Positions 7,847-16,631 are shown, numbered from the stretch's first letter. The stretch: DNA of 56,154 nucleotides from Bacteroidales bacterium (GCA_021371855.1 JAJFVL010000026.1:1-56154), one strand, 5' to 3'. Program-made: numbers and translations. Notes: generated by a model from the letters alone, not told the origin.

Positions 7847-8917
7847 ATGTATCCATACAACTATTTATTTGATTTTACGAAAAACGTCTTTATGAAGATG
7901 GGATGCAGTGAGCACGACTCGACGATCATAGCTGAAGTGTTTCTTGCTGCTGAGCTGAGGGGCCATGCCTCCCACGGAATGATAAGGATAAAAGACTATT
8001 ACCAGCTTTGGAAATCGGACAGGATAAACACTGATCCTCATGTAAGGATAGTACACGAATCGCCCAGCACCGCCGTTGTCGACGGAGATAATGCCGTGGG
8101 AATGGTGGCAGCCCGCAGATCGATGGAGATAGCAATCGAAAAGGCAAAAAATGCCGGTACAGGATGGGTCTCAACACGGAATTCAAACCATTTCGGGATT
8201 GCCGGATATTACTCAATGATGGCTCTTGAACACGATATGATAGGTATCTGTCTGACCAACGCCAACCCTCTGGTTGCTCCCACTTTTTCAATAAGCAGGA
8301 TGATGGGTACAAACCCAATCGCAGTTGCCATTCCCGCCATGAAACAGCCGCCATTCATTGCCGACTTTGCAACAACACCCATCGCCAGGGGAAAACTGGC
8401 AGTTGCTGAAAAGAAAGGTGAAAAAGTTCCGTTCGGATTCGTGCAGGATAAAGACGGACAACCTTCAGATGATCCGGAAATACTCAAACGGGGAGGATCA
8501 ATGCTTACCCTGGGAGGCGACAGGATACACGGCAGTCATAAAGGATATTGCCTCTCTTCGATAGTTGATATTTTCTGTGCTGTCTTCAGCGGCGCTAACT
8601 TCGGACCCTTCGTGCCGCCAAGCGTGGCTTATCTTCCGGTACTGGATAAAAAAGTAGGGGAAGGAACAGGACATTTCTTCGGGGCTATGAGAATAGATGC
8701 CTTCCAGCCTGCAGAAGAATTCAAGCTAAAAATGGATGAGTGGATCAGTACATTCAGAGCTGCAAAACCGGTGAAAGATCAGAAATGCGTACTCATTCCC
8801 GGCGATCCTGAAAGAGAATCCACTGAGAGGATCATGAGGGAGGGAATCGATATTATTCCGGCAATTAAAGATGATCTGGTGGAGATTGCGGGGGAGCTGA
8901 ATATTAAGTTTAATTAG
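7847..8917 (+). CDS. Ldh-2/malate-lactate dehydrogenase family oxidoreductase
   Basis: This 356-residue NAD(P)H-dependent 2-hydroxyacid (or 2-ketoacid) dehydrogenase belongs to the Ldh_2 family, which includes malate, ureidoglycolate and 2,3-diketogulonate reductases. The motif RGHASHG (residues 39-44) carries the catalytic histidine, and NSNHFG (112-117) with MGTNPIA form the cofactor-binding part. Length is typical. The substrate cannot be decided; the neighbouring sugar oxidoreductases make a sugar-acid role plausible. The start codon follows the repeat array after AAAAAAT-like sequence with no Shine-Dalgarno. It converges with the nitroreductase gene. Confidence 0.88.
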   Translation: MYPYNYLFDFTKNVFMKMGCSEHDSTIIAEVFLAAELRGHASHGMIRIKDYYQLWKSDRINTDPHVRIVHESPSTAVVDGDNAVGMVAARRSMEIAIEKAKNAGTGWVSTRNSNHFGIAGYYSMMALEHDMIGICLTNANPLVAPTFSISRMMGTNPIAVAIPAMKQPPFIADFATTPIARGKLAVAEKKGEKVPFGFVQDKDGQPSDDPEILKRGGSMLTLGGDRIHGSHKGYCLSSIVDIFCAVFSGANFGPFVPPSVAYLPVLDKKVGEGTGHFFGAMRIDAFQPAEEFKLKMDEWISTFRAAKPVKDQKCVLIPGDPERESTERIMREGIDIIPAIKDDLVEIAGELNIKFN

Positions 8918-8927
8918 AGAAGGTACG

Positions 8928-9051
8928 GGGAGCGAAGTCCGCTGGCGCGGATTTGCAATCCGTGCCTTTTACTCTGTTTGGATTACATTTTTGCGCTAAC
9001 AAAGGGCGAACTTAGCACCGATTGCAAATCGGCGCTAGCAGGGAGCGAAGT
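8928..9051. repeat. REPIN-like pair of palindromes between convergent genes
   Basis: Two hairpins, 8941-8966 (core CGGATT TGC AATCCG) and 9013-9040 (core CCGATT GCA AATCGG), stand in opposite orientation 46 bp apart. The pair is bounded by 11-bp direct copies of GGGAGCGAAGT at 8928-8938 and 9041-9051. It fills the space between two convergent stop codons and could act as a bidirectional terminator, but has no T-run. Confidence 0.7.
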
Positions 9052-9056
9052 TACAT

Positions 9057-9812
9057 TTACTGGTTCATAAAGCCCTGATCGTTTAGAACCTGAAGCAACA
9101 TCTTTGAAAAGCCGATATTATCGGCTTTTGTGTACCTGATATCTGTAAACACCTGTGCAAGAGTCTCTTTATTGTTCTCTTCCGTAAACTGTTTCGAATC
9201 GTTTCTCTCCTCTTTTTCCTTATAGTACATTTCGATATCCCTGATTGTATAATCGTGGTATGTTTCTTTATGGATCACAGCTTCAAGAGGAAGCCTGTCG
9301 GTCTGTTCAGGTTTTTCAGCCGGCCAGCCCAGAGTAACAGTAGTAACTGGAACAACACCTTTCGGAAGCTTTAACGTCGCGATGATCTGATGAGCCATAT
9401 ATGTTGTGGTACCAAGATAACAGATCCCAAGTCCTTTTGATTCAGCTGCAATACAGACTGTCTGCGCAACAAGCAATGAATCGATGGAAGCTGTCATAAA
9501 TGACAGGAAATTATCATAACCAGGGTCAGCTTTTCTGATATGGCACCATTTGTTAAACCTGTTGAAATCGGCACAAAATGTAAGGACCACAGGAGCTTCA
9601 GTTATCATCTTCTGATTAAAATGTGACGGAGCAAGCTCTGCTTTTATCTTTTCATCCCTGGTAATTATAATGCTGTAAGCCTGCATATTTCCGGTATTCG
9701 AAGCCCGGCAACCCATTGTGAGCAGTTCATTAAGAAGATTATCATCAACAGGTTTCGCTGAGTACTTTCTTATTGATCTCCTGTCCGTCAAAACACCTGA
9801 TATCTCTGCCAT
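9057..9812 (-). CDS. Nitroreductase-family FMN oxidoreductase
   Basis: This 251-residue flavoprotein has the family's N-terminal phosphate-binding signature RRSIRKYSAKPV (about 11-22), the segment ASNTGNMQAYSIII, and GLGICYLGTTTYMA-type strands of the NfsA/FRP-like group. Such enzymes transfer two electrons from NAD(P)H to nitro compounds, quinones or flavins. The last 50 residues (charged, from IEMYYKEKEERN) extend beyond the core. The gene stands alone between convergent and divergent neighbours. Natural substrate unknown. Confidence 0.85.
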   Translation of the reverse strand: MAEISGVLTDRRSIRKYSAKPVDDNLLNELLTMGCRASNTGNMQAYSIIITRDEKIKAELAPSHFNQKMITEAPVVLTFCADFNRFNKWCHIRKADPGYDNFLSFMTASIDSLLVAQTVCIAAESKGLGICYLGTTTYMAHQIIATLKLPKGVVPVTTVTLGWPAEKPEQTDRLPLEAVIHKETYHDYTIRDIEMYYKEKEERNDSKQFTEENNKETLAQVFTDIRYTKADNIGFSKMLLQVLNDQGFMNQ

Positions 9813-9958
9813 AATTTAAATTATTAATGCAATACAAAGGAAATAAATTCCGGACAGATTACCGAACCGGAATTTGTCAAGACATAGGAAATTTTAATTG
9901 TTTATGAGGATAATGTTTGTTATAATTGTTAAAGAATTTTTTACTTAAATATTGAACC

Positions 9959-10951
9959 ATGAGCAGAGCAGTTACGCTTTTTACGGGCCAATGGGCAGAC
10001 TTGCCTTTTGAAACTGTTTGTCAGAAAGCCCGGTCGTTTGGCTATGACGGTTTGGAACTGGCATGCTGGGGCGATCATTTTGAAGTGAATAAAGCTGATG
10101 AAGAATATTGCCGCAGGAAGAGGGAGATGCTTGCAAAATACGGGCTTAAGGTATTTTCCATCTCAAATCATCTTGTTGGTCAGGCTGTTACAGACCGTAT
10201 CGACCAGAGGCACAAAAACATTCTGCCTGGTTATGTCTGGGGAGACGGAGATCCTGAGGGTGTTCGTCAGCGTGCAGCCGAAGAGATGATAAATACGGCC
10301 AGGGCTGCCAGTACCCTGGGAGTGTCAGTTGTCAACGGCTTCACGGGAAGCCCGATATGGCATTTGAATTACTCTTTTCCTGCTGTCGCGCAGTCGATGA
10401 TCGAAGAAGGTTATGCTGATTTTGCATCGCGCTGGATACCGATTCTTGATAAATACCGCGAAATGGGGATTCTTTTTGCGCTCGAGGTACACCCTACCGA
10501 GATAGCATTCGATATTGCCACGGCACGGAAGGCACTGAAAGCTGTTAATAATCATCCGAATTTCGGATTTAATTTCGACCCTTCACACTTGGGTTACCAG
10601 GGGGTTGATTATGTGGGATTTATTTACACATTCGCCGAAAGGATCTTCCATGTTCATATGAAAGATGTCGCCTGGTCCGATGTACCGGCTGAAGCAGGTG
10701 TGTTCGGCGGTCATACCGAATTCGGAACAACCGGCCGTTACTGGGATTTCAGGAGTCTGGGTCATGGCAACATCAATTTTGAAGAGATCATGAGGGCTCT
10801 TAACCGTATAGGTTATAAAGGTCCACTCTCAGTGGAATGGGAAGACAGCGGCATGGACAGGGAATTCGGTGCAAAAGAGGCATGTGAGTTTGTCCGCAGG
10901 ATAGATTTCCCATCATCCAATATATCATTTGATGCAGCATTTGAGAAGTAG
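9959..10951 (+). CDS. Sugar phosphate isomerase/epimerase-like TIM barrel
   Basis: This 330-residue protein has the AP_endonuclease_2/xylose-isomerase-like TIM-barrel fold. Metal-binding segments are visible: ALEVHPTE (Glu), [11 protein letters not shown] (Asp/His), HVHMKDV (His) and [11 protein letters not shown] (Glu near the C-terminus). It is followed by a Gfo/Idh/MocA oxidoreductase and a second protein of this fold, a trio common in Bacteroidota clusters for uncommon sugars or inositols. No signal peptide, so it is cytoplasmic. The exact substrate is unknown. The stop codon TAG merges directly into a GGTGTGAG repeat. Confidence 0.85.
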   Translation: MSRAVTLFTGQWADLPFETVCQKARSFGYDGLELACWGDHFEVNKADEEYCRRKREMLAKYGLKVFSISNHLVGQAVTDRIDQRHKNILPGYVWGDGDPEGVRQRAAEEMINTARAASTLGVSVVNGFTGSPIWHLNYSFPAVAQSMIEEGYADFASRWIPILDKYREMGILFALEVHPTEIAFDIATARKALKAVNNHPNFGFNFDPSHLGYQGVDYVGFIYTFAERIFHVHMKDVAWSDVPAEAGVFGGHTEFGTTGRYWDFRSLGHGNINFEEIMRALNRIGYKGPLSVEWEDSGMDREFGAKEACEFVRRIDFPSSNISFDAAFEK

Positions 10952-11003
10952 GTGTGAGTGGAGAGCGATGAGCGATGAGCGGAGAGCGGAGAGAGTGAAA
11001 AGT
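10950..11003. repeat. Heptamer repeat directly after a stop codon
   Basis: Starting at the last stop-codon base, the strand reads GGTGTGAGTGGAGAGC and then GATGAGC and GGAGAGC heptamers, decaying into GTGAAAAGTGAAGG. It lies between the first isomerase-like gene and the Gfo/Idh/MocA gene. Confidence 0.8.
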
Positions 11004-11076
11004 GAAGGTAACTCCGTGGTAAAACATAACATAGAAAATGAAAAAAGTACATAAAAATCCATTTAAACAATAAGAA

Positions 11077-12210
11077 ATGAAAAAGATAAGAATGGGAATG
11101 ATCGGCGGCGGTTTTGGTGCATTCATTGGTGATGCTCATCGTCGCGCCTCCAGGATATGCAACGACTTCGAACTTGTAGGAGGTGTTTTTGATGTCGACT
11201 ATGAAAAGAGTAAACTGTTCGCTAAAAACGAAGGGATCGCTCCCGAACGTTGCTACAAAAGTGTTGATGCCCTTATTGCAGCTGAACTTGCCATGCCTGC
11301 TGACAAAAGGATGGAAGTAGTGGCAATAGTTACACCTAATGCACTCCACTTCTCTTTTGCAAAAGATCTTATGACTGCCGGCTTTCACCTGGTCTGCGAA
11401 AAACCAATGACCATGACGGTTGAAGAGGCTCTGGAACTTGAAGAGATTGTTGCGAAGACGAAACTCACATTTGCTCTTAACCATACTTATACGGGGTACC
11501 CGATGATCAGGCAGATGAGGGATCTTATATCAAAAGGTGTCCTTGGAACGATCCAGCGTATTGATGCCCAGTACTACCAGGGCTGGATCAACTCAATAAT
11601 CCATGGTACCGACAGCAGGATCACCGGTGTCTGGAGGCTTGATCCAAAACATACCGGAGCGAGCAGCTGCATGGGCGATATCGGTGTTCATGCCTTTAAT
11701 CTTATTGAATACACAACAGGGCTGGAGATAAAAGAGGTGCTTTCTGATCTCAATCCTGTAAAAGAAGGTATTAAACTTGATCTTGACGGTACTGTTCTTT
11801 TGCGTTTCCATAAGAACCTGAAGGGAGTGATCAGGGCCAGCCAGGTCTGCGGTGGTGTAGAAAATGGTCTGACCATAGCAGTATACGGATCAAAAGCGAG
11901 TCTCAGGTGGGGACAGGAAAATCCCAACTATCTCTATATGCTGAGCGACACAGAACCGACGAAAATATACAAACCTGCTCACAGTTACAATGAACCACTT
12001 GCAGAGGCAGGTCAGACAATGCCCTGCGGCCATCCCGAGGGTATCTATGAAGCTATGGCAAATATTTACAAGGGCACTGCAAAATCGATCAGAGGTGAGG
12101 AATTTACTGCCGGTGAATTCCCTACAGTCCATGATGGCGTGCGTGGCATGAAATTTATTCATTCGGTGGTTAAATCGAATAAGGAGGGGAATGTTTGGGT
12201 GAAAATTTAA
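11077..12210 (+). CDS. Gfo/Idh/MocA family oxidoreductase
   Basis: This 377-residue NAD(P)-dependent sugar oxidoreductase opens with a Rossmann motif (MIGGGFGAFIGDAHRRA, residues 8-24) and has the family signature CEKPMTM with the catalytic-site E108-K109-P110. The C-terminal half is the alpha/beta substrate domain (GDIGVHAFNL). Family members oxidise a ring hydroxyl of sugars, inositols or their derivatives. It sits between two isomerase/epimerase-like genes, which probably act on the same substrate. It is preceded by ATAAGAA and no Shine-Dalgarno. The TAA stop is immediately followed by GGTGTGA repeats. Confidence 0.9.
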   Translation: MKKIRMGMIGGGFGAFIGDAHRRASRICNDFELVGGVFDVDYEKSKLFAKNEGIAPERCYKSVDALIAAELAMPADKRMEVVAIVTPNALHFSFAKDLMTAGFHLVCEKPMTMTVEEALELEEIVAKTKLTFALNHTYTGYPMIRQMRDLISKGVLGTIQRIDAQYYQGWINSIIHGTDSRITGVWRLDPKHTGASSCMGDIGVHAFNLIEYTTGLEIKEVLSDLNPVKEGIKLDLDGTVLLRFHKNLKGVIRASQVCGGVENGLTIAVYGSKASLRWGQENPNYLYMLSDTEPTKIYKPAHSYNEPLAEAGQTMPCGHPEGIYEAMANIYKGTAKSIRGEEFTAGEFPTVHDGVRGMKFIHSVVKSNKEGNVWVKI

Positions 12211-12336
12211 GGTGTGAGGTGTGAGAAGTGAGCGGATAACGGAGAGCAGGAAAAGAGAGAAAGAGGGAAAGCTTTAGAAGCTATAGAAGCTTTAGAGGCT
12301 TTAGAGGCTTTAGAGGCTTTAGAGGCTTTAGTGTTT
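12211..12336. repeat. Short-unit repeats after the Gfo/Idh/MocA stop codon
   Basis: Two GGTGTGA heptamers abut the stop codon and grade into GCGGATA/ACGGAGA words. From about 12282 a nonamer GCTTTAGAG is repeated at least five times. The rest of the gap to 12439 is AT-rich and holds no gene. Confidence 0.85.
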
Positions 12337-12438
12337 TATTTTAGAAAGACTCGACATAATTTGCAGTGGCAGCTTATGCAAAATATATAACTTTACCAAC
12401 TTTCAATGAGTTGGCGTTAAACAGTAAAATAAATTTAT

Positions 12439-13452
12439 ATGGAAAGTTCAAAAAATTCTAAAAATCAGGTATCAAGACGCAAGTTCCTTGGACTTACGGC
12501 TGCAACGGTAGCCTTTTCGGCAATTCCGGTGAATTTCAGTTATGGCAGTGAATTGCGGACTCAAAAGGCAAACAAGCCCAATTCGAAATTTGGTGGCGTT
12601 CAGATTGGAGCAATTACTTACAGCTGGCGCAGCATGCCATGCAGCGCTGAAGATGTCCTTAAATATTGCCTTCAGACAGGTATCAGTTCCATTGAGATGA
12701 TGGGTGATGTAGCCGAAAATTATGCAGGGCTTCCTCAGCTTCCGGCAAAACCGAAATCGAACGGACTGCTGTCGGATGCTGAACTAAAAACTTTTGAAAA
12801 AGCCACCGCTGAAGCAAAAGAAGCTCAGAGAAAATGGCGAATCTCTGCTTCTATGAAAAAATTTGAGGAACTTCGCAAGATGTATAATGATGCAGGGGTA
12901 ACAATACATATCGCAAAGTTTTCACCGGAGAGCTGGTCAGATGACGAGATCAGATATTCCTTCAAAGCAGCCAAAGCGCTTGGAGCCAAAGGCGTGAGCA
13001 ACGAAATCGGGGAAAAAGCATGTAAACGTCTGGGACCTATTGCCAAAGAATACGGGATGTATGCCATCTTCCACCAGCACATGCAACCCGGAGAACCTGG
13101 CTGGACTTTTGACAAATTTCTGGAATATTCCCCGGCCAACATGCTCAATTTTGATGCAGGACACTATTTCGGAGCAACAGGTCTTCATCCAAACGGTTTA
13201 ATTGAAAGGCTTCACAACAGGATCGTAAGCGTTCATCTCAAAGACAAAACCGGACCAAAGAGTAATCCTAAAAATACGAATATGGCATGGGGAAAAGGAG
13301 AAACCCCGATTGCAGATATCCTTCTGCTTATCAAAAAGAATAAATGGCCTATCAATGTCGATATTGAGCTGGAATATCCTGTACCGGAAGGTTCTGATGC
13401 AGTAGCCGAAGTGAAGAAATGTGTTGAATTCTGCCAGAAGATACTGTCGTGA
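12439..13452 (+). CDS. Exported sugar isomerase/epimerase-like protein with Tat signal
   Basis: This 337-residue TIM-barrel protein carries a twin-arginine signal (SRRKFLGLTA, residues 12-21, then a hydrophobic stretch to about residue 35), so it is probably exported folded to the periplasm. The barrel is related to the protein encoded at 9959: conserved HQHMQPG, NFDAGH, HLKDK and DIELEYP segments supply putative metal ligands. It is the third gene of the apparent sugar cluster; unlike its neighbours it is extracytoplasmic, which suggests action on the sugar before uptake or a binding role. Its TGA stop is followed by GGTGTG repeats. Confidence 0.85.
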   Translation: MESSKNSKNQVSRRKFLGLTAATVAFSAIPVNFSYGSELRTQKANKPNSKFGGVQIGAITYSWRSMPCSAEDVLKYCLQTGISSIEMMGDVAENYAGLPQLPAKPKSNGLLSDAELKTFEKATAEAKEAQRKWRISASMKKFEELRKMYNDAGVTIHIAKFSPESWSDDEIRYSFKAAKALGAKGVSNEIGEKACKRLGPIAKEYGMYAIFHQHMQPGEPGWTFDKFLEYSPANMLNFDAGHYFGATGLHPNGLIERLHNRIVSVHLKDKTGPKSNPKNTNMAWGKGETPIADILLLIKKNKWPINVDIELEYPVPEGSDAVAEVKKCVEFCQKILS

Positions 13453-13490
13453 GGTGTGTGGTGCGATGTGTGAGGGGTGAGGACCTCTGT
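13450..13490. repeat. GGTGTG-type repeat directly after a stop codon
   Basis: The TGA stop runs into GGTGTGTGGTGCGATGTGTG and then AGGGGTGAGG, again in roughly seven-base steps. It separates two convergent genes. It resembles the starts of the repeats at 10950 and 12211. Confidence 0.75.
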
Positions 13491-13510
13491 GTCTTCCTGA
13501 GGTTAACACT

Positions 13511-13744
13511 TCATAATTTAGTTCTCCTCCGGTATATCAGATAGGCACAACCGGCTCCTAACAGACCGCCCACAATGACAGGAAGTATTGTAGAAGAGGT
13601 TCCTTTATTTCCGGTTTCCTGTTCCTCCTCAGCATAATAGGATGCCGGTTTTGCATCGGCATCCTTATTAGTTGCATTTGCCTGATTCATAACACTCATC
13701 AGAAGCATTAATGCCACACAAAACGCTAAAACTGACCTTTTCAT
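13511..13744 (-). CDS. Small secreted protein with C-terminal anchor helix (77 aa)
   Basis: I do not recognise this gene. It has a cleavable-looking signal peptide (residues 1-24, ending NQANA), an acidic linker with a tyrosine and glutamate-rich part (SYYAEEEQE), a Gly/Pro-rich hydrophobic helix (about 53-71) and a basic tail RRRTKL. The layout is that of a single-pass type I membrane microprotein; the C-terminus resembles sorting signals in shape but lacks an LPXTG or PEP motif. It stands alone between the sugar cluster and the ThuA-like gene, and could be a cell-surface stalk or quality-control factor. Confidence 0.6.
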   Translation of the reverse strand: MKRSVLAFCVALMLLMSVMNQANATNKDADAKPASYYAEEEQETGNKGTSSTILPVIVGGLLGAGCAYLIYRRRTKL

Positions 13745-13913
13745 CTCTTATCTGTTTAAATTTATTTTATCGTTTAAAAGAACATCTGTCATTTTCTTTT
13801 CAATATCCGGCAATCCCTTTTTGTCGCCGGCTTTAATCCGGATATTTTTATAAAGACAGCTGAAATATTTTGTGCTTTTCATGACATTTCAGATTCCGGT
13901 ACTCTTAAAAAAC

Positions 13914-14831
13914 CTATCTCGAAGTGATCTCCCTGAAATCAGGACGCAGGACAACTCCTGAAGGACCTGGAAAGTCGGGGGGAACCGGTTGTGTTACATC
14001 TCCTGTGACTGCCCATTCGGCGCCTCTCTGCAAAGTAGTTATAAATCCTGAACAATGCATTGCAGGACCTCCCCCATCATCGGCATGCCCCATTGCAGTA
14101 TGAAATATCCTTCCCTTTCCATAAGTAACAGTCATAAGAACAGGTTCATCCCTCATAGTCCCACCGCCTTTGGCTGAATCGGCAAAAGCCGTAGCCAGGA
14201 TTTCCATGTTTTTTGCAGGTCCGCGAAGCTGGCTGTATAACTCATCATTTCCATGCAGCCATTCGGCAGGCAAACCTTTTGTTACAGGATGGTCCATTTT
14301 TCTTATCCTGACCAGGAATTCTCTTCTTTTGCCATGAGATCCCCCTAACCCGGCAGAAGTATCGATAACAAGTTCTTCGTTTTTATAATAGACATAAGGT
14401 CCGTCTTTTTCATTTCTGTTTCCCCATCCTCCAAGACCGGTTATTTCGTTATATTCTTTCCATGCAGGGAACGAATTATTGGCAGCATGGTAAACTACCA
14501 CCCCTCCACCGTTTCTGACATAATCAATGAATGCAGCGTTTGTCTTGTCTGACCAGGAGTCGCCGTTATAGTCGAGGACAACCAGCTTATACTTTGAAAA
14601 ATCAGGGTCAAACGTCGTCATATCCCCGCCTTTGGCGGGAGTGATCATTATCATGGAAGCAAACATTCCTGTTTCATCAAGTATCTGCTTCAGCGCCGGA
14701 GAGCTTGCTTTCCAGTTATGATTATTCTGACCGGTTATGATCAATGTTTTATATGGTTCCACATTTTTACAGGAAGAAAAGGAAGTTATTAAAACTGCCA
14801 TCATAAAAAGAAGTAAATATTGCTTTTTCAT
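13914..14831 (-). CDS. ThuA-like domain lipoprotein
   Basis: The preferred start is the third in-frame Met (MKKQYLLL), giving 305 residues and a clean lipoprotein signal (SFSSC, Cys21); the first ATG at 14858 would add nine residues before the signal. The mature part is a ThuA domain (class-I glutamine amidotransferase-like fold): TLIITGQNNHNW, VVLDYNGDSW, GGGVVVYHAANNSF and GKGRIFHTAMGH. ThuA proteins occur with sugar-utilisation genes and are often exported in Bacteroidota; their reaction is not settled. It lies beside the Gfo/Idh/MocA and isomerase cluster on the opposite strand. Confidence 0.85.
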   Translation of the reverse strand: MKKQYLLLFMMAVLITSFSSCKNVEPYKTLIITGQNNHNWKASSPALKQILDETGMFASMIMITPAKGGDMTTFDPDFSKYKLVVLDYNGDSWSDKTNAAFIDYVRNGGGVVVYHAANNSFPAWKEYNEITGLGGWGNRNEKDGPYVYYKNEELVIDTSAGLGGSHGKRREFLVRIRKMDHPVTKGLPAEWLHGNDELYSQLRGPAKNMEILATAFADSAKGGGTMRDEPVLMTVTYGKGRIFHTAMGHADDGGGPAMHCSGFITTLQRGAEWAVTGDVTQPVPPDFPGPSGVVLRPDFREITSR

Positions 14832-15023
14832 CCGCATATAATTTAAAATGAGTATCATGACTTCATGTATTGGTCAGATACAAACTTTTTAAAGTTAACT
14901 TTTTGTCAGATTCAGCAACAATAAACCAACTTATTTTTTCAAGCTATTTTCCGGGCAGATTTTTAATCTCGTTTTAGATTTATGAAATTCCCGGCAATTT
15001 ATTTCTTATTCAATATTATTTCT

Positions 15024-15202
15024 TAGCACAGATTGTAAATAGACGCTGGCTGGGTACCATCCGAAATGCTGGCGCGGATTTGCAATCCGTGCTTTTTAAT
15101 CTGTTGCAATCCATGTAACTTCCATTTTTAAACATTTTATTTCTTATAAAATCCATTTTTTATCAATCTCTTATTAGCACCGATTGCAAATCGGCGCTAG
15201 CA
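15024..15202. repeat. Cluster of three REP-like palindromes
   Basis: Copies lie at 15024-15050 (decayed: GATT GTA AATAG), 15068-15092 (CGGATT TGC AATCCG) and 15175-15202 (CCGATT GCA AATCGG). The last two are inverted relative to each other, as in the pair at 8941/9013. They fill the gap of about 370 bp between the ThuA-like and MsrBA genes; nothing else is seen there. Confidence 0.75.
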
Positions 15203-15226
15203 GAGTGCCTTCAGAACTGCTGATTC

Positions 15227-16159
15227 TCAGAATCTCTTTGTATATGCGTGACAGTACGGCACTTTGCCATTATTGAAATAATAATCCTGATGATAAGCCT
15301 CTGCAGGATAGAATTCGGAGGCTTTTGTCAGTTTTGTTGCAATATTAAATCCTTTTGATTTCAGTATATTCAGATCTTTTTCAGCTATATTTTTCTGTTC
15401 ATCATTCAGATAAAATATTTCTGACCTGTACTGGTCGCCGATATCCGGACCTTGCCCACCGGTCTGTGTGGGATCGTGAATCTCAAGGAACAATCTGAGC
15501 AGTTTTTCATATGATGTCTTTTCAGGATCATAAACTATTTTAACAGCTTCAGCGTGGCCTGTGTTTCCTGTGCACACTTCCTTATATGAAGGATTTTTTA
15601 CATGTCCCCCTGTATAGCCCGAGATTACCGAGACCACTCCGGGTGCTTTCTGAAGAAAATATTCCACACCCCAGAAGCATCCTCCGGCGAAAATTGCTGT
15701 TCCGTATCTTCCCGGTTCAAGCCTGACCGGAACAAAATCGAGCGATACAGAATTAACACAATGACGTATGTTTTTTGATGTAAACATCTCACCAGTGAAA
15801 ACATGTCCAAGATGTGCACCGCAAGAAGCACATTCGATTTCAGTTCTCATCCCGTCGGCATCGGGGAATCTGCTTACAGCTCCTTTTATTTCGTCATCAA
15901 AGCTGGGCCATCCGCAACCGGATTCAAATTTTGAGGAAGAATAATAAAGTGCTGCTCCGCACTTTTTACAGACATAAGTTCCTCCTTCCTTATTCTTGTT
16001 GAACTTACCGGTAAATGGAGTTTCGGTACCCTTATTATTTATTACAAATGATTCCTCCTTTGTAAGATCATAATATTTGAATTTTTCCTGCGAATAGGAT
16101 TCTTTAACCATAGCTACAAAAAGAGTTAATAATAATATTAAAGTATATTTCAGTTTCAT
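15227..16159 (-). CDS. msrBA: Secreted MsrB-MsrA fusion methionine sulfoxide reductase
   Basis: The fusion repairs oxidised methionine: MsrB reduces the R and MsrA the S sulfoxide. I chose the Met whose downstream sequence (MKLKYTLILLLTLF) is a signal peptide, giving 310 residues; the longer frame to 16276 adds 39 residues that read through an inverted repeat. The MsrB part has zinc ligands in CKKC and CASC (Cys64, 67, 110, 113) and catalytic Cys134 (RHCVNS). The MsrA part follows with GGCFWG (Cys161) and the conserved HQDYY near the end. The signal peptide places it in the periplasm, where it would guard exported proteins. Confidence 0.93.
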   Translation of the reverse strand: MKLKYTLILLLTLFVAMVKESYSQEKFKYYDLTKEESFVINNKGTETPFTGKFNKNKEGGTYVCKKCGAALYYSSSKFESGCGWPSFDDEIKGAVSRFPDADGMRTEIECASCGAHLGHVFTGEMFTSKNIRHCVNSVSLDFVPVRLEPGRYGTAIFAGGCFWGVEYFLQKAPGVVSVISGYTGGHVKNPSYKEVCTGNTGHAEAVKIVYDPEKTSYEKLLRLFLEIHDPTQTGGQGPDIGDQYRSEIFYLNDEQKNIAEKDLNILKSKGFNIATKLTKASEFYPAEAYHQDYYFNNGKVPYCHAYTKRF

Positions 16160-16260
16160 CCGTAGATAATTTATTTTAAGTTTATGACTATCAGGAATCA
16201 TGAATACAATATCGCTTTTGCAATAAAATCGATTGTTTACCCCAAGCCTAAAAGGGGCAA

Positions 16261-16308
16261 TTGATTTTATTCGCACCCTTTAGGGCAGGGGGTAACGAAT
16301 AAAATCAA
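16261..16308. repeat. Perfect 13-bp inverted repeat around a CCCTTTAGGG core
   Basis: Arms 16261-16273 (TTGATTTTATTCG) and 16296-16308 are exact complements. The loop carries ACCCTTTAGGGCAGGGGGTA. The preceding 30 bp holds a related ACCCCAAGCCTAAAAGGGG motif. It lies upstream of msrBA. Confidence 0.8.
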
Positions 16309-16359
16309 TGTATTTATATGTATGATTACAAATAGTCATTTTTTATTTTATTGTTGGAT

Positions 16360-16424
16360 GGAACCTCCATGTTTTGAAAAATCAGTTTCATTCTTGTTGG
16401 TGTTTTGGAAAACATGGAGGTTTC
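16360..16424. repeat. 16-bp inverted repeat in divergent intergenic region
   Basis: Arms 16360-16375 (GGAACCTCCATGTTTT) and 16409-16424 pair at 15 of 16 positions around a 33-nt loop. The region 16160-16631 between msrBA and the small lipoprotein gene otherwise holds only the repeat at 16261 and a promoter element. Confidence 0.75.
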
Positions 16425-16564
16425 ATTTCACAATTTCTTTAGATAGTAACAAATACAAAACAAAAATGTTGGGTGTTTAAAACATATTTGATCTGAAATT
16501 TGTTTGTCATGTTAAACGTGTATTTAAATAATGATCCCGAATCAAATCTGAATTGATAATTTTT

Positions 16565-16572
16565 TATCTTTG
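16565..16572 (+). promoter_or_regulatory. -7 promoter element TATCTTTG
   Basis: It matches TAnnTTTG about 60 bp upstream of the small lipoprotein gene at 16632. Confidence 0.5.
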
Positions 16573-16631
16573 GCACAAAGATTGTTTTACAAATGAAAAG
16601 TTTATTTTTGTAATAAAATATCGGATTTAAC

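Noticed and set aside
7469..7860. Open frames on both strands in the second repeat array
   Set aside because: Same compositional cause as in the first array; no promoter, no domain, low complexity.
10813..11484. 223-residue open frame antisense to the Gfo/Idh/MocA gene
   Set aside because: It overlaps two well-supported genes on the other strand and shows no family features.
16160..16276. N-terminal extension of MsrBA
   Set aside because: It would read through an inverted repeat and put 39 residues before a clear signal peptide.
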